Source: Candidatus Zixiibacteriota bacterium (lineage in GTDB: Bacteria > Zixibacteria > MSB-5A5 > WJJR01). From it: DNA of 5,204 nucleotides. The DNA lies in contig JAGVEK010000276.1 in the NCBI GenBank assembly GCA_020058315.1, forward strand, positions 1 through 5,204, read 5' to 3'. Position 1 is the first letter of the stretch. Each line of letters starts with the position of its first letter. The notes beneath the pieces were generated by a model, which made no database searches, was not told the origin of the DNA, and saw only the letters and a list, made by a program, of their open reading frames with translations. Made by a program: the position numbers and the translations under genes. Below are positions 5,001 to 5,204 of the stretch, one piece after another.

Positions 5001-5120
5001 ATGCGGTTTGAAGACGATTCACCCGGACGGCAACTTGGACCAATAGACGGACAGGATGAGTAGGATGCGTGCTCGCACGCACCTTCTTTCACGACACACG
5101 CCCTAAATCACAAACCGCAT
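5001..5120. repeat. 10-bp inverted repeat enclosing a hairpin
   Basis: ATGCGGTTTG (5001-5010) is the exact reverse complement of CAAACCGCAT (5111-5120). Both arms continue on the outside into related CGCCA-type sequence. Within lies the hairpin TGCGTG/CACGCA (5066-5071 and 5076-5081, loop CTCG), followed by CCTTCTTTC, a weak terminator-like arrangement. The outline again resembles a closing stem around an internal hairpin, as in the elements at 3639-3842, though it is much looser. Confidence 0.45.
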
Positions 5121-5204
5121 GCCCGCCAAACCACTACAGAAACACGTCTCGGCTATGAGTAAGCCGCGCAGACCGAAGGAGTCGGATACCCATCCCCGCT
5201 GCCC
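5119..5204 (+). CDS. Possible start of an unidentified gene, runs off the window
   Basis: An ATG at 5119 opens a frame to the window edge (MPAKPLQKHVSAMSKPRRPK, then ESDTHPRC). A second ATG in the same frame is at 5155, and an in-frame stop lies upstream at 5104-5106. The visible 28 residues are basic and Pro-rich and match no family I recognise. No clear ribosome binding site precedes either ATG. A minus-strand frame (5204 down to 5103) is equally open, so the call is tentative. Confidence 0.22.
   Translation, partial: MPAKPLQKHVSAMSKPRRPKESDTHPRC

Larger units (their letters stand above)
4822..5118. other. Gene-free stretch with inverted repeats
   Basis: About 300 bases follow the nuclease gene with no convincing coding region on either strand. 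Open frames here (for example ATG 4806-5063 on +) show no domain, overlap the nuclease 3' end, or cross the repeats. The stretch holds the second 25-base repeat, an inverted repeat around it (4912-4967), a 10-bp inverted repeat (5001-5010 and 5111-5120) and a small hairpin (5066-5081). Confidence 0.6.

Noticed and set aside
4806..5063. Open frame downstream of and overlapping the nuclease gene (85 codons)
   Set aside because: No recognisable domain, it reads through the direct repeat and inverted repeat, and it has no ribosome site before its ATG. The AAGGAG at 4813-4818 lies after that ATG.

Overview
The window reads as a piece of chromosome from a GC-rich, diderm (Gram-negative type) bacterium. 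The evidence is a partial outer-membrane beta-barrel gene at the left edge, long GC-rich genes with Shine-Dalgarno-like sites, and intergenic spaces packed with palindromes. The phylum cannot be fixed from this sequence. The style would suit an uncultivated environmental lineage, but that is an inference. All genes I can support lie on the + strand.

Left part (1-1490): the 3' end of a FadL/OmpP1-like outer-membrane protein (1-579), a leader of about 155 bases with two inverted repeats, and a membrane-anchored TPR protein (736-1437). A textbook intrinsic terminator with a UUCG tetraloop (1465-1490) closes this unit.

Middle part (1491-3743): a small DUF4870/Tic20-like membrane protein (1630-2046), followed 55 bases later by a full-length HerA-like DUF853 ATPase of the YjgR type (2102-3586). 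They are probably co-transcribed. A hairpin followed by five T residues (3717-3743) is the likely terminator. That hairpin is itself part of a palindromic element.

Right part (3587-5204) is a different landscape. It holds two consecutive palindromic elements (3639-3753 and 3765-3842), each an outer inverted repeat enclosing two hairpins. Next is the 5' remnant of a GNAT acetyltransferase gene (about 3974-4330), then a small intact GIY-YIG nuclease-fold gene (4390-4821). Two near-identical 25-base direct repeats (4332-4356 and 4924-4948, one mismatch) bracket the nuclease gene. The rest (4822-5118) has no convincing gene but several inverted repeats, and a possible new reading frame begins at 5119 and runs off the edge. 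This part looks like an accessory or degraded tract. The best candidate for something undescribed is the repeat-bracketed GIY-YIG gene next to the truncated GNAT gene. No complete defence system, CRISPR array, tRNA or rRNA was recognised.
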